Shown here one piece after another: positions 7,377 to 15,320 of a stretch of DNA of 57,082 nucleotides. The notes under the pieces were generated by a model, which was given only the letters and a program-made list of their open reading frames with translations, did not search any database and was not told the DNA's origin. The position numbers were made by a program, and so were the translations under genes. Origin of the DNA: Fen-330 sp050008465 (lineage in GTDB: Bacteria > Acidobacteriota > Terriglobia > Bryobacterales > Bryobacteraceae). Position 1 is the stretch's first letter. The number at the start of each line of letters is the position of its first letter. The DNA is taken from NCBI GenBank assembly GCA_050008465.1, contig JBEKMO010000026.1, positions 1 to 57,082 of the forward strand. Direction: 5' to 3'.

Positions 7377-9007
7377 TGCGCTACCGGATACACGACCTCG
7401 CCGCCCACGACCGTCATGATGACGCGCGTCGCCGGAATCTCGCGCGGGGGAATGCGCATGATGTCGGCCGAAAGCATGACGAAATCGGCCAGTTTTCCGG
7501 GCGTGAGCGAGCCTTTCTGGTTCTCCTCGAAGGCGGCCCAGGCGCCGCTCCAGGTCCAGCTCTTCAGCGCTTCCTCGCGCGTCATGCGCTGATCCGGGAA
7601 CCAGCCCCCTTCCGGATGGCCGGCGCGGTCCTGTCGCGTGATGGCGGCATAGAATCCGAGAAGCGGGTTGGGCTCCTCGACCGGGAAGTCCGAGCCGTTG
7701 GGCACGGTCAGGCCGAGGGAGAGGAACCGCCGCCATGCGTAGGCGCCCTTGACGCGCTCGGCGCCGAGCCGCGCTTGCGCCCAGCGCATGTCGCTGGTAG
7801 CGTGAGTCGCCTGCATCGAGGGGACGATCGAGTACTTCGCGAACAGCTCAAAATCCTCCGGCGCCACCACCTGCGCGTGCTCGATGCGAAAGCGGCGGTC
7901 GTTGGGGCCGCCCAGCACCGCAGCGTAGGCCGCGAGCACGACGCGATTGGCGCGGTCGCCGATCGCGTGCGTATTGACCTGGAAGCCGCGCCCGGCCGCT
8001 TCGCGCGCCACGCGCTCGATTTGCTCCGAGGTGAGCATCAGAAGGCCGGAGTTGCCGGGGTCGTCCGTGTAGGGCGCGAGCAGCGCCGCCCCGCGGCTGC
8101 CCAGCGCGCCGTCAGCCAGCAGCTTGATGCTGCGCACGGTCAGCCGCTCGCCGATTTCCGGCCCGCGCTTCAGATACTCCTGCCACAGCGGGCCGGGGCC
8201 GCCGATCATCGCGTACACCCGCACCGGCAATTCGCCGCGCGCGATCAGCTCGCGGTAGGCCGCCAGCGCTTGCGGGCTCACGCCCGCGTCGTGCACGGTG
8301 GTAATCCCCAGCCGCGCGCACTCCCGCGCCGCACGCGCAATGCGCCGGCGGGTTTCTTCGGGCGTTGCCGGCGGGATCTTCCGCAACACCAGCTCCTCCG
8401 CGTGGTCGATCAGGATGCCGGTCGGCTCGCCGGATTCCGTGCGCAGGATTCGTCCTCCGGGCGGGTCCGGCGTCTTCGCGGTGATGCCCGCGATCTCCAG
8501 CGCCTTGCGGTTTACCCAGGCGGCGTGCCCGTCCACGCGCGCGAGGTAGACCGGGTGCTCCGCCGGGAGATCCTCGGCTGTGGGGAACCGCCCGCCCCAG
8601 TTGGTTTGGTCCCAACTGCGCCCGCGGATCCATTCGCCCGGCTTCCGCCCCACCGCCGCCTGGCGCACGATTTCCGCGACCTCGGCCACCGTTCGCACGT
8701 TGCGCAGATCGAACGTCTCCAACTCGTCGCCGAGCGATTCCATGTGGGCGTGGGAGTCGATGAAGCCCGGAATGATGGTGGCGCCGCGCGCGTCGATGTG
8801 CTTCGCCGTGGCGCCGGGATGGCTCGACGCGATCCGCCCATCCTTCACCCACAACTCGGACGCGATGGGCCTCTCGCTGTCGCCAGTGTAGATGCGCGCT
8901 CCGGTTATGACCATGTCCGCGGCTTGCATCCAACCCCCTGCCACCACCAGCAAAGCCACCGTCCCCCACGACTTAGCAGCGTGGAAGCGGGCTACAATAG
9001 GCAGCAT
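7373..9007 (-). CDS. Secreted amidohydrolase of the YtcJ type (Amidohydro_3)
   Basis: This is a 544-residue metal-dependent hydrolase. An N-terminal signal-like segment (TVALLVVAGGWMQAADMV) suggests export. The metal-binding His pair is in GFIDSHAHMESLGDEL. Other family motifs are WIRGRSWDQTNWGG, NTHAIGDRANRVVL, FRIEHAQVV and GSDFPVEEPNPLLG, whose Asp is a usual metal or catalytic residue. YtcJ-like enzymes hydrolyse N-acyl or formamide bonds; substrate is not known here. The start codon overlaps the start codon of the divergent neighbour in the tetranucleotide CATG at 9005-9008. Confidence 0.9.
   Translation of the reverse strand: MLPIVARFHAAKSWGTVALLVVAGGWMQAADMVITGARIYTGDSERPIASELWVKDGRIASSHPGATAKHIDARGATIIPGFIDSHAHMESLGDELETFDLRNVRTVAEVAEIVRQAAVGRKPGEWIRGRSWDQTNWGGRFPTAEDLPAEHPVYLARVDGHAAWVNRKALEIAGITAKTPDPPGGRILRTESGEPTGILIDHAEELVLRKIPPATPEETRRRIARAARECARLGITTVHDAGVSPQALAAYRELIARGELPVRVYAMIGGPGPLWQEYLKRGPEIGERLTVRSIKLLADGALGSRGAALLAPYTDDPGNSGLLMLTSEQIERVAREAAGRGFQVNTHAIGDRANRVVLAAYAAVLGGPNDRRFRIEHAQVVAPEDFELFAKYSIVPSMQATHATSDMRWAQARLGAERVKGAYAWRRFLSLGLTVPNGSDFPVEEPNPLLGFYAAITRQDRAGHPEGGWFPDQRMTREEALKSWTWSGAWAAFEENQKGSLTPGKLADFVMLSADIMRIPPREIPATRVIMTVVGGEVVYPVAQ
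8993..8998 (+). promoter_or_regulatory. -10-like TACAAT of the MauE-thioredoxin gene
   Basis: TACAAT ends 7 nt before ATG 9006, predicting a leaderless transcript. It lies inside the 5' coding region of the divergent amidohydrolase. Confidence 0.45.
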
Positions 9008-9956
9008 GGAAGACAGTATGCCACATCCGCAACGCGCCCCCGCTGTCTGGGTGCCGGCCGGATGGAAGACTGCCGTTAGTCACGTAACAGGGGCGCTCAT
9101 CGGGGTTCTGTTCATCGTCGCGGGTGTTTGGAAGATCACGGATCCTTTCGGCGCCGCAGCCCGGCTCGAGCAAGCGCTCGTGCCGGCCAGCCTCAGCCTG
9201 ATCGGCGCGTGCTTGCTTGGAGTGGGCGAGGCTTTCTCCGGCGCGCTCATTCTGGTTCCCCGTTTCCGCCGCTGGGGAGCCTGGTTGACCGGCGCGCTGC
9301 TCGTGTTCTTCCTGGTTTACATCTCCGCCAATTACAGCCTGCTGCGTGGGGAAGAGTGCAATTGCTTCCCGTGGGTGACGCGCGCCGTAGGCCCGGCCTT
9401 CTTCATCGGCGACGTGGTGCTGCTTGCTCTGGCGGCCGCCGCCGGCTGGTGGGCGCGGCCCTCGAGCGGTTTGCGCGGCGCGGTGCTTGCGCTGGTCGCC
9501 ATTGCGGTGTTCGCCGCCGTCTCCTACGGCGTGAACGCCAGGATCCAAGCCTCCATCGACACGCCGCGGACCATCAAGGTCGACGGCAAGCCGTTCCCTC
9601 TGCGGCAAGGGCGCGTGTTCCTCTTCATTTACAACCCCGAGTGCACGCATTGCGACGCCGCCGCGCGCACGATGGCGAAACTAAGCTGGAAGAGCGACGT
9701 CAAGATCGTCACCGTCGCCGTCGAGCAGCCGCAGTTCGCCCAGGAATTCCTGCGCTCGACTGGCCTCCACGCCTCCATTTCCGACGATGTCGCGACTTTG
9801 CGCGAAGCTTACCACTTCGTCTCGCCCCCGTATGCGCTCGCACTTGAGAACGGTCGAGTGAAATCCGCCTTCGTCGCGCGCATCGGCGAGCCGCGCTCCC
9901 CCTTCGACCAGCCCGAGTTCGAATCCGCCCTCCGCCGCCTCGGCTTCACAAACTGA
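9006..9956 (+). CDS. MauE/DoxX-like membrane protein fused to a thioredoxin-like domain
   Basis: The 316-residue protein has four or five hydrophobic segments in the first 190 residues and a CxCF motif (EECNCFPW, near residue 118) typical of MauE-type redox membrane proteins. After residue 195 comes a soluble thioredoxin-like domain with the CxxC-type site PECTHCDAA near residue 213. MauE-family proteins supply or accept electrons for periplasmic thiol chemistry, so this fusion is probably a membrane thiol oxidoreductase. I chose ATG 9006 because of the -10 hexamer; ATG 9018 is an alternative. The stop abuts a palindromic repeat. Confidence 0.8.
   Translation: MEDSMPHPQRAPAVWVPAGWKTAVSHVTGALIGVLFIVAGVWKITDPFGAAARLEQALVPASLSLIGACLLGVGEAFSGALILVPRFRRWGAWLTGALLVFFLVYISANYSLLRGEECNCFPWVTRAVGPAFFIGDVVLLALAAAAGWWARPSSGLRGAVLALVAIAVFAAVSYGVNARIQASIDTPRTIKVDGKPFPLRQGRVFLFIYNPECTHCDAAARTMAKLSWKSDVKIVTVAVEQPQFAQEFLRSTGLHASISDDVATLREAYHFVSPPYALALENGRVKSAFVARIGEPRSPFDQPEFESALRRLGFTN
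9015..9020 (-). promoter_or_regulatory. -10-like CATACT of the amidohydrolase
   Basis: On the minus strand CATACT ends 7 nt before ATG 9007. It lies inside the first codons of the divergent gene. Confidence 0.3.
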
Positions 9957-9982
9957 GTAGGATAGGGCTCCAGCCCTGTCCC
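9957..9982. repeat. GTAGGATAGGGCTCCAGCCC hairpin repeat, copy A
   Basis: The stem GGATAGGGC/GCCCTGTCC with loop TCCA (one G-T pair) directly follows the TGA stop of the preceding gene. Related copies lie at 12422, 16058 and 29748. Confidence 0.85.
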
Positions 9983-9989
9983 AGGGCAC

Positions 9990-10088
9990 ATGATGATCGA
10001 TTTCTTCGTCAGCTACAACGGCGCGGACCGGAGCTGGGCGGAGTGGATCGCGTGGTATCTGGAGCAAGCCGGTTACGCTGCCGTCTCC
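9990..10088 (+). pseudogene. N-terminal fragment of a TIR-domain protein
   Basis: From ATG 9990 about 33 codons read as the start of a bacterial TIR domain: MIDFFVSYNGADRSWAEWIA, then a WYLEQAGY segment. The conserved DFFVSY strand and the following helix are clear. After about residue 33 the similarity stops and the frame runs into the terminator of the convergent M48 gene, ending at 10175 as unrelated sequence. The remaining TIR residues, including the catalytic Glu region, are absent. I read this as a truncated remnant of a TIR protein, a class common in NAD-depleting defence systems. Confidence 0.65.
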
Positions 10089-10093
10089 CCCGC

Positions 10094-10132
10094 AAAAACA
10101 AAAAGGCCCACGGCCTATGATGGCCGTGGGCC
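10094..10132 (-). terminator. Rho-independent terminator of the M48 protease gene
   Basis: A perfect 11-bp stem GGCCCACGGCC/GGCCGTGGGCC with a 6-nt loop (10105-10132) is followed on the minus strand by a T-rich tract (the complement of 10094-10104). It lies 27 nt after the M48 stop codon. Confidence 0.9.
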
Positions 10133-10158
10133 CCTCCCTATCACAAGGAGAAGGAAAA

Positions 10159-11160
10159 TCAATTGCGACGCTTGAGCGTCGGGCGGTCCTCCGCGTCGCC
10201 GTCCGTTTTGCCCTTGGAATCGCTCCCGTCGTCGACCGTCGTCCCGCTGCCCGGCTTCTTGCGCAGCCGCGGCTTGTTCAGGTCCTTGTTGTCGATCTTG
10301 TGACGGTTCTCCATCGCCATCAACCGCGCCTTCACGTTGTCGAACTCCGAGGTGTTGACCACGTACTCCGGCTTGGCCTTCAGATACTCCTGGATGTTCT
10401 TCTGAGAGGCCTTGATGCGGTCGTCCGTCGGTGGGTGCGATGAGAACACCTTGGACATGGTCCCCGGCTTGCGCTTCTCCAGCGTTTGGATCTTCTCGAA
10501 GAAGTCCACGAACGCCCCGGGGTCGTAGCCGGTCTTGTACATGTACTCCAGGCCCAGCAGATCGGCCTCGGATTCCATCCCGCGCGAGAACTTGAGGAAC
10601 CCCACCGGGACCAGCACGCTGGCGGCCTGCCGGATGCCGTACCCGGCCCAGCCGCCCATGAAGATCAGCGGGATGCTGGCGATGTTGGCGATTTGCCCCT
10701 TGGTGGCCTGCCGCGTGCCGTGCCGCGCGGCGACGTGCGCGATCTCGTGCGCCATCACGCCGGCCAGCTCAGACTCCGAGTCCGCCTTCAGGAGCAGCCC
10801 GGAGTAAACGAAGAAGAAGCCGCCCGGCAGCGCGAACGCGTTCACCTCTTCGCTGTCGATCACCTTGATGGTGAAGGGTACCTTGGCGTCGGAGTTGCGC
10901 ACCAGGTTCTGTCCCACCCGGTTGACGTACTCGGAGATCACCGGGTCGTCGATCAGCTTGGCCTGGCGCTCCACCTCCTGCGCCAGTTGCTTGCCCATCG
11001 CGATCTCTTTCTCCAGCGAGTAGAAGTTTATGCCCTTCCCGACATCGCGGTTGCCGATCTGGTCGGGGTCCTTCTTCTTGTCCTCGGCGAACCCCGCCTG
11101 AGGAGCCAGCAAAGCGAATGCGGTTACCGCGGCTAGCGCGATCGAAGACAGCCGTCTCAT
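10159..11160 (-). CDS. M48-family periplasmic metalloprotease
   Basis: The start at 11160 is set by an AGGAGG Shine-Dalgarno (11167-11172) and gives a signal peptide (LSSIALAAVTAFALLAPQAGFA). The 333-residue product has the zinc motif HEIAH (138-142) and a downstream Glu in SRGMESEAD (about residue 196) as third ligand. This resembles BepA/YfgC- and LoiP-like proteases that act on outer-membrane proteins, but no TPR domain is visible. The C-terminus is charged and probably disordered. A TATAAT lies 31 nt upstream of the ATG and a strong terminator follows, so it is likely monocistronic. Confidence 0.93.
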   Translation of the reverse strand: MRRLSSIALAAVTAFALLAPQAGFAEDKKKDPDQIGNRDVGKGINFYSLEKEIAMGKQLAQEVERQAKLIDDPVISEYVNRVGQNLVRNSDAKVPFTIKVIDSEEVNAFALPGGFFFVYSGLLLKADSESELAGVMAHEIAHVAARHGTRQATKGQIANIASIPLIFMGGWAGYGIRQAASVLVPVGFLKFSRGMESEADLLGLEYMYKTGYDPGAFVDFFEKIQTLEKRKPGTMSKVFSSHPPTDDRIKASQKNIQEYLKAKPEYVVNTSEFDNVKARLMAMENRHKIDNKDLNKPRLRKKPGSGTTVDDGSDSKGKTDGDAEDRPTLKRRN

Positions 11161-11191
11161 CCAATACCTCCTGCCCAGGGGTGCTGACTCA

Positions 11192-11197
11192 ATTATA
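11192..11197 (-). promoter_or_regulatory. -10 hexamer TATAAT of the M48 gene
   Basis: A perfect TATAAT on the minus strand lies 31 nt before the ATG and leaves room for the AGGAGG ribosome-binding site. It contrasts with the SD-less genes of this window, whose -10 hexamers touch the start codon. Confidence 0.55.
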
Positions 11198-11248
11198 CCC
11201 CTGCCCACGCGGACCAAGCCCAGGATCAGAGCCTTCAACTGTTTAACG

Positions 11249-11254
11249 TATAGT
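11249..11254 (+). promoter_or_regulatory. -10-like TATAGT of the aminotransferase gene
   Basis: TATAGT ends 7 nt before ATG 11262. It forms the right arm of a short inverted repeat CAACT...AGTTG (11237-11257), which might bind a regulator. Confidence 0.4.
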
Positions 11255-11261
11255 TGGAGAG

Positions 11262-12425
11262 ATGGGTTGCAGTGGAAATGAAAAATCCTCCGCAGCCGGC
11301 TCTCCGGCGATCTGGGAGGCCTACCGGGACCAATTCCCGGTCACCCAGGAGGTCGTCTACCTCAACCACGCCGGCGTTGCGCCCCTGGTGAAAGCTGCCG
11401 CCGACGCCATGAAGCGCCTGGCCGCCGACGCCGGGCGGTTCGGCTCCTGCCATTACAGCGAATGGTCGGAGACCTACGAGGGCCTCCGGGTTGGGGCCGC
11501 CCGGCTCATTGGCGCGCATCGCGACGAGATCGCCCAGGTGAAAAACACCTCGGAAGGCATCGCCACGGTTGCCCTTGGCCTGGACTGGCGTCCCGGCGAC
11601 AAGGTCATCATCTTCGAGGAGGAGTTCCCAGCCAACTTCTTCCCCTGGAAGCGCTTGGAATTGAAGGGGGTGCAGGTCGAGTGCCTGTCGGTCCAGGCGC
11701 CCCTGGAGCGCATTGACGAGGCCTGCCGCGGGGCGAAGCTGCTGGCCGTCAGCTTCGTCCAGTACCTGAGCGGCTATCGGGCCCCGCTCGAAGCCCTCGG
11801 CGAAATCTGCCAGCGCCGCGGCTGCCTGTTCGTAGTGGACGCCATTCAGGGGCTGGGCGCGTTCCCGCTGGATGTCCGCCGAGCGCGCATCGACGGCCTG
11901 GCGGCGGATGGCCACAAATGGATGTTGGGGCCGGAAGGTTGCGGCATCCTATACATCCGGAAGGACTTGCAGGACGCGATCGCGCCGGTCGAGTTCGGCT
12001 GGACCAATGTGGCCTCCTATCCCGACTACGCCAGTCGTGACATGACCCTGCGGCCGGACGCCGGCCGCTACGAGTGCGGCACGCTGAACACGATCGGCTG
12101 CTATGGGCTGAGGGCGGCCATCGAGTTCTTGCTCTCGGTTGGAATCGACCGCATCGCATCGCACGTCCAGGCGCTGGGCGATCAGGTCGCCGCCGGGGCC
12201 GCCGCCAAGGGCTACGAAGTTCTCGGGGCCAGGACGCCCGCGACTGGAGCGGGCATCGTCAGCTTCCGCAAGCCTGGCCTGGACGCACGCTGGGTGGTCA
12301 GCCAGCTAAAGTCCCAGGGCTTCATCGCCGCGCCGCGCCAAGGCTGGATTCGCGTCTCCCCGCACTTTTACATCAGCCCCAACGACATCGCCCGCCTCCT
12401 CGACGCCCTGCCTAGCCGTCGGTAG
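11262..12425 (+). CDS. Class V aminotransferase (PLP; isopenicillin-N-epimerase/desulfurase-like)
   Basis: This 387-residue fold-type I PLP enzyme has the cofactor Asp in VVDAIQGLGAFPLD and the Schiff-base Lys219 in DGHKWMLGPEGCGILY. The N-terminus YLNHAGVAPL is typical of the group containing isopenicillin N epimerase, kynureninase-like and SufS/CsdA-like enzymes. No sulfur-accepting active-site Cys loop is evident, so a desulfurase role is less likely. Substrate unknown. The TAG stop is the TAG of the adjoining GTAGG repeat. Confidence 0.85.
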   Translation: MGCSGNEKSSAAGSPAIWEAYRDQFPVTQEVVYLNHAGVAPLVKAAADAMKRLAADAGRFGSCHYSEWSETYEGLRVGAARLIGAHRDEIAQVKNTSEGIATVALGLDWRPGDKVIIFEEEFPANFFPWKRLELKGVQVECLSVQAPLERIDEACRGAKLLAVSFVQYLSGYRAPLEALGEICQRRGCLFVVDAIQGLGAFPLDVRRARIDGLAADGHKWMLGPEGCGILYIRKDLQDAIAPVEFGWTNVASYPDYASRDMTLRPDAGRYECGTLNTIGCYGLRAAIEFLLSVGIDRIASHVQALGDQVAAGAAAKGYEVLGARTPATGAGIVSFRKPGLDARWVVSQLKSQGFIAAPRQGWIRVSPHFYISPNDIARLLDALPSRR

Positions 12426-12460
12426 GAGGGCTCCAGCCCTGTCCCGGGGGTCGCCCCTCG
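12422..12460. repeat. GTAGG...GGGCTCCAGCCC hairpin repeat, copy B
   Basis: This is related to 9957-9982 and shares an extension GTCCCGGGGG...CCCCTCGC with the copy at 29748. Its TAG is the stop codon of the aminotransferase. Confidence 0.85.
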
Positions 12461-12619
12461 CGCCCATTCTCACTCTCAGGGGTTAGACTGGTCCCGAAGG
12501 GAAAACTGCCACTCGGAGAATTGATGGAAGGCGACTGGGGGTGTACTGGCACCAAGCCGGGCGCCGAGATGGAAATCCCGGCTGAAATCCCGGATAATCT
12601 CCCGGCATCGAAAGGACGA

Positions 12620-14377
12620 ATGACAATCCGGTCTGAAATTGCCGGTTCCGCCGTGAAAAGCGCCGCTGCTGGCATCTGTTTCGCTCTGCTCTGTTCGCAT
12701 CCGGGGACCGCCCAGGAACCCTCTCGTGGGCGCGCCTCTCAAACCCGTCCGGAGATCGCCCTCCCGGACCAGCCGCCGACATTCAGGGCCAGGGCCGATC
12801 TGGTGTTGGTGCCGGTGGTGGTCCGCGACAGTGCTGGCCGTGCGGTAGGCCATCTCCAGCGCGAGGATTTCAAGCTGTTCGATGGGGGCAGGCCGCAGGA
12901 GATCACGACGTTCTCGTTGGCGGGATGGGAGCGGAGCAGCGTCGCTGCAGAAGGCGGGACCGGGTCCAAGCCGGTGCTGGCCGTCCCCGAGCGTTTCGTC
13001 GCCTACCTATTCGACGATATCCACATCGGTTTGGAGGAGTTGCCGCGCCTGCGGAGCGCCGCTCTGCGGCACCTGGCCACTTTGCGGGCCGGCGACCGAG
13101 CCGCGATCTTGACCACGTCCGGGCGCCTGGCCCTCGAGTTCACGGCTGACCGGGAACGGCTACGCCAGGCGATCGAGCGCCTCCGGTCCAAGTCGGACGC
13201 GGGCACGACAGAATGCTTCCATCTGGGCTACTACTGGGCGGACCTGGTGGACAAGGGGGACCCCCAGGCCATGGCCGCCGCAAAGCGGTTGGCCGCCGAG
13301 TGCTACGGTTCGACACAGCAGGAAATCAAGATGGAGAACCCCCAGGCCGCAGCCGCCGCAAATCGGTTGGCCGCCGAGAATTCTGGGCCGATGCCGGATG
13401 GAATCATCAAGTCAATCGCCAGGCAGCAGGTGCTTGAAGGCGAACTGGAAACGCGGATCTCGCTGACGATGCTGCGCAATCTCGTACGCCGGATGGCATC
13501 GGCGCCGGGTCAGCGCACCATCGTGCTGGCGTCCCCCGGGTTCTACGCGCCTCCCGAACAGTTCGACCAGAGTGGTGTTTTCGATGCCGCCGCGCGCGCC
13601 AATGTCGTTGTCAATTGTCTCAATTCGCTGGGACTCGTCACGCCTCAGCTCGGCCGTAAAGGTCAGATCGGACGGAATTTCTCTCGCGAGCGGGACATGG
13701 CATGGGATGCTGCTCTGGCGACGATTGCGGGGGCGACCGGAGGAAGCTACTTCCATAACAACAACGACCTCGAGGCCGGCCTCCGGCAGCTTGCCGCGGC
13801 GCCCGAGTTCTATTACGTGCTCGGCTTCTCCCCGCAAGACTTGAAACTGGACGGCAAGTTCCACTCCCTGAAGGTCGCACTAGTGAAGTCGAAGGGGTTC
13901 AGCGTGACGGCGCGGCACGGCTACTACGCCTCCAGTCGCATGGCCAATACGGAGGAAGCCGCGAAGATTGAAATCAACGACGCGCTTTATTCCCACGGGA
14001 ATATGGGCGGCCTCCGCTTCGAGCTGCGCAGCACGGTGTCCAAGTCGCCGGAGGGGAAGAACACGCTTGAGGTATCCGCGTGGATGGACCCCAAGGAACT
14101 TCGGATGCACAAACAGGGCGACACTAGCAGGAAGGCGCTCACGCTGGCTTTCGGCCTGTTCGACCGCGATGGGAGAATTCTTGCCACTACGCGGAAAGAC
14201 GTTGGACTGCAGATTCGCGATCGGGACCTGGAGAAGATGTCCGGGCGCTGGGTGGTAGTGAAAGCGAGCTTTCCGGTGAAGCCCGGCGGGTATGCGGTGC
14301 GGGTGGTGGTGCGCGACGGCGACGAGCAACTCGTGTCATCGGAGAGCGGCGCAGTAGAGGTAGGCAAGGAGAACTAG
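12620..14377 (+). CDS. VWA-domain protein, acidobacterial VWFA-related family
   Basis: I chose ATG 12620, preceded by AAAGGA, because it starts a signal peptide (AGSAVKSAAAGICFALLCSH). The in-frame ATG at 12521 would hide it. The 585-residue protein has the family hallmarks LVLVPVVVRD, REDFKLFDGG and FVAYLFDDIH, then a VWA domain with LASPGFYAPPEQ and AATPEFYYVLGF-like segments. A C-terminal beta domain follows. The MIDAS-type DxSxS is replaced by an FDDIH motif, as usual in this family. An internal duplication (PQAxAAAxRLAAE twice, about residues 214-256) interrupts the VWA region. Role unknown; secreted. Confidence 0.88.
   Translation: MTIRSEIAGSAVKSAAAGICFALLCSHPGTAQEPSRGRASQTRPEIALPDQPPTFRARADLVLVPVVVRDSAGRAVGHLQREDFKLFDGGRPQEITTFSLAGWERSSVAAEGGTGSKPVLAVPERFVAYLFDDIHIGLEELPRLRSAALRHLATLRAGDRAAILTTSGRLALEFTADRERLRQAIERLRSKSDAGTTECFHLGYYWADLVDKGDPQAMAAAKRLAAECYGSTQQEIKMENPQAAAAANRLAAENSGPMPDGIIKSIARQQVLEGELETRISLTMLRNLVRRMASAPGQRTIVLASPGFYAPPEQFDQSGVFDAAARANVVVNCLNSLGLVTPQLGRKGQIGRNFSRERDMAWDAALATIAGATGGSYFHNNNDLEAGLRQLAAAPEFYYVLGFSPQDLKLDGKFHSLKVALVKSKGFSVTARHGYYASSRMANTEEAAKIEINDALYSHGNMGGLRFELRSTVSKSPEGKNTLEVSAWMDPKELRMHKQGDTSRKALTLAFGLFDRDGRILATTRKDVGLQIRDRDLEKMSGRWVVVKASFPVKPGGYAVRVVVRDGDEQLVSSESGAVEVGKEN
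13259..13387 (+). repeat. Tandem duplication inside the VWA gene
   Basis: Two diverged units at 13259-13309 and 13337-13387, with a 78-nt period, encode DPQAMAAAKRLAAECYG and NPQAAAAANRLAAENSG. The duplication is in frame and adds a helical insert. Confidence 0.8.
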
Positions 14378-14409
14378 CGTGAAACCACACCCACGTGGGT
14401 TACCCCCCG

Positions 14410-15183
14410 TCACGGGTTTTCTACTCCTCCCCTCTTCCCCTGAATCGCATCTGGATCCAGCCCCTCGGCCAGAAGAATGGCCTCCGCAAGGTCGCGCATG
14501 GGCCGCCGCAGCCGCCGGCTCTCGTTCCGCAGCCGCAGGTAGGCCTCCTGCTCGGTGAGGCGGTATCTCTCTTGCAGGATGCCCTTGGCCCGCTCCACGA
14601 GCGTGCGGTCCTCCAGCCGGCGCTTCATTTCCTCGGTCTCCAGTTGCAGCCGCGCGTTCTCCTCCGCCAGCCGCGAGCGGACAATGGCGCCTCCCATCTG
14701 CTCGCCCAGGAACGTCAGCAGCCCGATCTGCTCCGGCGTGTGCGCGTGCGGTTCCCTGTGGTGGATATTGAGCACCCCAATCACCTCGCCGCCGGCCACT
14801 AGCGGCGCCGACAGCAGCGCCTCGTAGGTGTCCTCCTCCAGCGTGGGGAATTTCTTGAAGCGCGGGTCGTCGTACGCCCTGCGGCCCAGCGCCACCACCG
14901 ACTTGTGTTCCGCCACCCAGCCGGTCACCCCTTCCCCTCTCTTCATCCGCAGCGCGCCGATCTCCGCCGCGTGCGGCAATTGCGAGGCTTCCAGCACCAC
15001 GTCTCCGGTCTCCGGATCCGGCAGATACACCAGGCACGCGTCGCAGGCGGTGACCTCTACCACCAGTTCCACCAGCTCCTGGAGCATCTGCCGCAACGTC
15101 AAGCCAGAACTGACGATCCGGCTGGTTCGGTGTAGCAGCGCGAGATGATGCGGCTCCGCCGCCGTGTTGCCCGGGGCACCCAT
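14410..15183 (-). CDS. GAF-ANTAR transcription antiterminator
   Basis: The 257-residue protein has a GAF sensor domain (about residues 20-165, with FLGEQMGGAI at its end), a coiled linker and a C-terminal ANTAR domain from about 190 (LVERAKGILQERYRLTEQEA). ANTAR domains bind tandem hexaloop RNA hairpins and prevent termination; the GAF domain senses a ligand or redox state. It stands alone, with no histidine kinase and no obvious antiterminated operon nearby. The ATG is preceded at 6 nt by TAACCT. It converges with the VWA gene across a short gap holding a CCCACGTGGG palindrome. Confidence 0.88.
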   Translation of the reverse strand: MGAPGNTAAEPHHLALLHRTSRIVSSGLTLRQMLQELVELVVEVTACDACLVYLPDPETGDVVLEASQLPHAAEIGALRMKRGEGVTGWVAEHKSVVALGRRAYDDPRFKKFPTLEEDTYEALLSAPLVAGGEVIGVLNIHHREPHAHTPEQIGLLTFLGEQMGGAIVRSRLAEENARLQLETEEMKRRLEDRTLVERAKGILQERYRLTEQEAYLRLRNESRRLRRPMRDLAEAILLAEGLDPDAIQGKRGGVENP

Positions 15184-15320
15184 CCTTCGAGGTTACGGCG
15201 CATCGGGCCGGGCGTCCAATCGGAACTTTCTATCCGGCTGATAAGCGCTTCCCACCGGCCGGCGAACTTTCCGCCGTTACTTTTCGTATCCAGTTTCGTC
15301 AGACTTCCCGAGAGCATCCC

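Noticed and set aside
7343..9079. A 578-codon plus-strand frame opposite the amidohydrolase
   Set aside because: The minus-strand amidohydrolase carries full metal-binding motifs; the antisense translation is low-complexity and Arg/His-rich.
11237..11257. CAACT...AGTTG inverted repeat as a defined operator
   Set aside because: Only five bases per arm match; it could arise by chance, so it is mentioned only with the promoter.
14390..14410. CCCACGTGGG palindrome between convergent genes as a terminator
   Set aside because: The stem has no usable loop and no T-tract follows in either direction.
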